NCBI RefSeq assembly: GCF_004375085.3
Contig: NZ_SNAQ03000017.1
Location: forward strand, 95,093 to 159,092
DNA: 64,000 nt
DNA from: Lewinella sp. W8
GTDB taxonomy: Bacteria > Bacteroidota > Bacteroidia > Chitinophagales > Saprospiraceae
Direction: 5' to 3'
Part shown: piece by piece, positions 62,101 to 64,000 of the stretch
How positions within the stretch are numbered: the stretch's first letter is position 1
Layout of the letters: each line of letters starts with the position of its first letter
Position numbers and translations under genes: made by a program
Notes under the pieces: generated by a model
What the model was told of the DNA's origin: nothing
The model's database searches: none
What the model saw: only the letters and a program-made list of their open reading frames with translations

Positions 62101-64000
62101 GTCCCAAGATCATCACAGAAGGGCGAACTCGTACCTGCGGCCAGGATGTAACACTGGTCAGAACAAGAGCCTACCGGGAGGAAACTAACCTCCGCAGAAC
62201 ACTGTGCCGTAGTAGCACCAGAGTAATTCAGCGTAACTGACTCGGGGTTCACGTCATCATTGACGGGAAGCTGATAAGTGAAGGGGACACCAAGGTCACC
62301 GAAGTTACCGAGATTATCGCGCCACTGTCCGCTCGGGCTTACGCCTTCCACCAGAACAGTAACGGTGTAGAAGTCATCCGTTGGATCCGTGGGCGTTCCG
62401 TTATCGTCACACTCGGGAGCCTCCGTAATTACTGCGGTCAATTCACAGATCGGAATCGCCACGATACCGGCATCCAGGTCGGGGTAGAACTCACCGTTGG
62501 TGAGGGTTACCGGCTCCGTCATACCGTTCATTGCGGGATCCGCATCGCTGTCCACGTCCTCGGCACCTGCGTTCAGCGCCGTAAACTCGAACATGTCGGG
62601 CAATTCAAACTGAACGCTGTAAGTGCCCGCGGCCAGTCCTTCAAAGGAGTAGAAGCCGAATTGGTCGGTGGTCGTGGTGGCGATAACTACGCCGTTCTCA
62701 TCCTTGAGGTTAACCACTACTCCCTGAATGGGCTTCTCACCTTCGTCCTGAATACCGTTTTCGTTGGCATCTTCCCAAACGTAGTCACCGAGTCCGGCAC
62801 ATTCGCTATTGTCGCCAATTACTTCACCAGTCACCACCGTGGTACAGCCAGTTTCGGTATCGGTAACCAGTACCGTGTAGACACCGACCATCAGGTCAGT
62901 TGCCGTGGCGGTCGTTTGGTTTCCGGTTGCGGCATCCCACTGGTACTGATAGTTTCCACTGCCTTCCAGCACCACTACGGTGAGTGTTCCCCGTTCGGGG
63001 CTGTCGAGGCAAATGGTATCATCCTCAACGGAGGCTACCAGCGGAGCACCATCTTCTACCTCGTAGGTGCGCATCAGTTCACAACCGTTCGCGTCCGTAA
63101 TGGTCACACTGTAGGTACCGGCAGCAATTCCGGTCAAGTCCTCAGTAGTTGCTCCGTTACTCCAGTTGAAGGAGTAAGCAGGAGTACCACCAGCTACGGT
63201 CAGATCAATACTTCCCGTTGCCGCTCCGGCACAGTCAACGTCAACGACCACTTCCGTTACGGACAGCGGAGCGTCGGGCTGAGTTACGGTACCCGTTGCC
63301 ACTTCGGTACATCCGTTAGCGTCCGTGATGGTGACACTGTAGGATCCAGCCACCAGATTATCAATGGTGATTGAAGTTGCTCCGGTACTCCAGAGGTAGG
63401 TATAGGGAGCAGTACCACCACTGGCTACTGCCGTCAGGCTACCATCATTGTCTCCGAAACAATCCAGAGCAAAGTCCTCGACGGATGCCAGCAGGTCGGA
63501 GGCTTCCTCAATGGTGAAGCTGGCCGTGGTCGTACAGCCATTAGCGTCCGTAACCACTACCGTGTAGGTGCCGGCAACCAGTCCGCTTCGGTCTTCCGCA
63601 TTATCGTTACCGGCAATATCAGTCCAGTCAATAGTGTACTCAGTAGTTCCACCACTCACCGTAATATCGATTGATCCGGTTGCGTCTCCGTTACACTCGA
63701 CGTCAACCGTCGTGCCAGTAACTACCAGTTGCTCCGGCTGGTCGATCGTGAAGCTTTCCGTGGTCGTACAGCCATTGGCGTCCGTGACCACTACCGTGTA
63801 GGTACCCGCAGCAAGACCACTCAGGTTCTGCGTCGTAGCACCGTTGCTCCAGGCGTAGGTGTAACCGGCCGTACCGCCAACTACCGTCAGCGTGATCGTA
63901 CCGTCGTCACTCGTACCGGCATCATCGTTACAGATGACGTCCGTCGTAACGCCCGTAGCCACCAGAGGCTCCGGCTGGTCGATGGTCACCGTCAGCTCGC
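56121..64000 (-). CDS. Giant T9SS-secreted adhesin-like protein with SprB repeats (5' end outside window)
   Basis: At least 2622 residues; the frame is open at the window edge, so the N-terminus and probably more SprB repeats are missing. Visible order: five SprB-like repeats of about 75 residues (GGTAGYTYAWSNGATTQNLSGL, AGTYTVVVTDANGCT); an SdrD-B-like domain (GLGDYVWEDANENGIQDEGE); seven or eight CDDNGT..DPSDD repeats (forward 60180-62440); the region shared with the previous protein (CPISNHYCPVLEEDIMLF); a carboxypeptidase-regulatory-like domain; a dockerin-type segment (AADMNGSGTLTVLDRLIM); a cohesin-like domain; and a T9SS type A sorting domain (LRQNFPNPFRTETTIAF.. RSMIRVE). SprB-type proteins are gliding or attachment adhesins; that function is inferred. 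Confidence 0.9.
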   Translation of the reverse strand, partial: ELTVTIDQPEPLVATGVTTDVICNDDAGTSDDGTITLTVVGGTAGYTYAWSNGATTQNLSGLAAGTYTVVVTDANGCTTTESFTIDQPEQLVVTGTTVDVECNGDATGSIDITVSGGTTEYTIDWTDIAGNDNAEDRSGLVAGTYTVVVTDANGCTTTASFTIEEASDLLASVEDFALDCFGDNDGSLTAVASGGTAPYTYLWSTGATSITIDNLVAGSYSVTITDANGCTEVATGTVTQPDAPLSVTEVVVDVDCAGAATGSIDLTVAGGTPAYSFNWSNGATTEDLTGIAAGTYSVTITDANGCELMRTYEVEDGAPLVASVEDDTICLDSPERGTLTVVVLEGSGNYQYQWDAATGNQTTATATDLMVGVYTVLVTDTETGCTTVVTGEVIGDNSECAGLGDYVWEDANENGIQDEGEKPIQGVVVNLKDENGVVIATTTTDQFGFYSFEGLAAGTYSVQFELPDMFEFTALNAGAEDVDSDADPAMNGMTEPVTLTNGEFYPDLDAGIVAIPICELTAVITEAPECDDNGTPTDPTDDFYTVTVLVEGVSPSGQWRDNLGNFGDLGVPFTYQLPVNDDVNPESVTLNYSGATTAQCSAEVSFLPVGSCSDQCYILAAGTSSPFCDDLGTPTDPSDDVFFVPITVTSLNATSTGWTAFDANDNVVATGVYDGNEAFAGPFTLEDVEEGEIVITVRDNARPRICFSIVRAEAPQEFPCSDECQITMEFVDSWCYDNGTDFDPSDDVWFATVRISGVNAADWSAPEFGYVGGFPFGEYVFGPFTNPVSGTQTIAVSGVGEDSDCMAEVLVTAPGETCSDNCAITGEVLAVECDDAGTPSDPTDDVFFITVTADRVGSNNSDDGWIVREGTSRTSPIIGEGPIFGNTYTFGPLPIFDENGNRRETTNLRIEDADAYFCRVDTMITIPEPCSNAECEIMLTITETICDDNGTPFDESDDTYDFVLLATGAAGDYNLVFNAPAGVPDAIGTFGVAERFGPIPVGVNVSGMITALNNDNCVGALFVQAVTGCDRCKVGVDVFDIVCNDQGTSDPSDDTFSAMATIFADSDENGPAWMVEDPIRGLIIGTYGETISLGDYPISGGDITLRFIDVASGGSCFEEVTIEAPETCSPCDIDATLVSVTECIDNDTPTDPTDDFFVATILVTGNNTAGTWRIDGTEITGNYGENTEVTFPANGELLELVILDGENNECLAELDIQAPEDCGEEVPCELVAEVTGGPECTEDGNGYIIDVLVTNSGSGSDAGWTADNGLSGAYGETVSITVEELCGPTTIIFRDADDELCADTVTVTPSLIEVEGPADVDRIGDRDLICEDGDAIFNNEESLELTGTVTITGCGETTVTFDDVYLNEGIDCEDVVIERTFTVAVCTGEEITATQRITIRKPLVTDISFPTDTIDFDCEDASFPQDDNGNPATSVTGLPTIMTAFDNITIEDVFCGTITVSYEDEMEETCSGTQTIIRTWTATDICTGDTRSAEQIIRTGDFTPPVVSCPISNHYCPVLEEDIMLFPMDPFDCVANLEVPLPDVTDVCSDSWTILTEILNAQGEVVATINDGDDRNLTLEAGDYTIRYTVTDDCGNTAVTDCIIRVADTQEPAAICISHINVSVGGYGIARVYSSMIDLGSYDNCGLDSVLIRRQILVDPVTGDTLDVPTWSDWELFTEVNCLDAGSVVTLQLRVVDFGGNENICTTEATVVDNTLPYCTGLDDLFLSCTDLDPELDLADTLSLQAFFGKPEVVDNCAASAIELMPIVDIDECSGAGTVIRRFLAVDLVGNVSAQEFIQTISITPDMGFTLVIPKDTLTECIEVAQGFEIIGESCADISLSFTDTIVDPNESEEGACLVVERTYLVINNCMFDPATDVPVVISRDEDCDGLEGEEVFYAIVNPDGTFIDVDQDIDNALPIAGTRGDECDGETNPTGYLRQVATTGAWTYTQRIAIFDDTRPELVFETPDTFCASEDGNCEAMIEIPITVAGECTAAGSNWLVLIDLGRDGAPEMRLPSELAVHGEFPNYRIVADLPIGEHTLMLRYVDGCNNATAATVPVTVIDCSIPDPTCYSGLIANLETLAEPVTLANGDLVETGVYVDAGRLASCDIEDCSGPLRFSVNRPGETPNVDSTSILLTCDDRYSVDLEVYMWDSAFNPDAVQPDGTVGGPNWTVCTVEVFVQDPDELCDDCNADGTLALGGQVITAGGVALPGVEVDLSGELEDFKVTDDNGIYEFGGVPAGNYVVEPTKVDDVANGLSTLDELILQRHLVGEELITDPYRFLAADMNGSGTLTVLDRLIMRNIVLGNTDVLAAEDCWRFVPKAYLEEMANELTGMSQIPSSIKVDNFEACDLGHDFVGVKLGDLNASVFIENSRGEILNGTRGRSSGGTHPVEIPEASYGAGERFSVPVRAKDLQRIAGLQFTLRVAEAQAFVTEVVPGMLTNENLGLENLDRGLISASWILPTEGLDGDAVLFTLKGRTNTVARASDLFALVDAPTYAEAYRNGDLEALDLYLNFPAATINPVNPQVVGDLSGEAFEEMTLRQNFPNPFRTETTIAFTLPSSGEARLRILDMTGRELQVIEREFTAGEHQVKLDGNRFSPGVMIYTLEFRGERLVRSMIRVE

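Overview
The window looks like a chromosome segment of a GC-rich Bacteroidota bacterium, most likely of the Saprospiria/Lewinella type. The evidence is: giant secreted proteins with SprB-like repeats and C-terminal type IX secretion (T9SS) sorting domains, a TonB-dependent receptor with a carboxypeptidase-regulatory domain, LytS/LytTR two-component pairs, a RemB/Wzi-like outer-membrane protein, -7 boxes of the TAnnTTTG type, and weak or absent Shine-Dalgarno sites. I saw no rRNA, tRNA, CRISPR array or complete insertion sequence.

Layout. 0.07-2.8 kb: rdgB, a DUF4340-like membrane protein and a membrane metallophosphoesterase. 2.8-7 kb: a DksA-like regulator without its zinc cysteines, a dicluster ferredoxin, and two outer-membrane proteins. 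7-12.7 kb: a four-helix-bundle gene between inverted word repeats, then (minus strand) a TonB receptor followed by a histidine kinase and a LytTR regulator, with an orphan copy of the receptor signal peptide upstream. 12.8-15.4 kb: an accessory pocket with an SRPBCC protein, an overlapping pair of nuclease-like genes (PD-(D/E)XK and GIY-YIG), an AraC-like gene fragment and a palindromic repeat element. 15.5-26.6 kb: carboxynorspermidine decarboxylase, an EamA transporter, an OmpH/Skp-like lipoprotein, diadenylate cyclase, an M20 dipeptidase, PepSY and zinc-finger membrane proteins, a SlyD-like isomerase and a second LytS/LytTR pair.

26.7-48.2 kb: an alpha-2-macroglobulin-like protein, DUF2892 protein, malic enzyme, a repeat lipoprotein, a coiled-coil/AT-hook/helix-hairpin-helix nucleoid-like protein, NAD kinase next to an Omp85 protein, a second EamA transporter, a PVC-type cytochrome-dehydrogenase lipoprotein, ApbE, and a fusion of metalloprotease, TolB-like propeller and outer-membrane barrel. 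48.4-64 kb: two paralogous giant T9SS cargo proteins; the second is cut by the window edge.

The genes are mostly housekeeping and cell-envelope functions. The unusual signals lie between genes. At about ten gene ends, short-word repeat tracts start at or just after the stop codon and are rich in TAG/TGA on the sense strand, each locus with its own vocabulary. In addition, the 9-mer GCACCTGCG (either strand) occurs at least 14 times by eye, against roughly one expected, in several different reading phases. The paired nuclease genes, a Cys/Asp-rich repeat family in the giant proteins, and several possible leaderless promoters are the other points worth checking. All family assignments come from reading motifs, without database searches.
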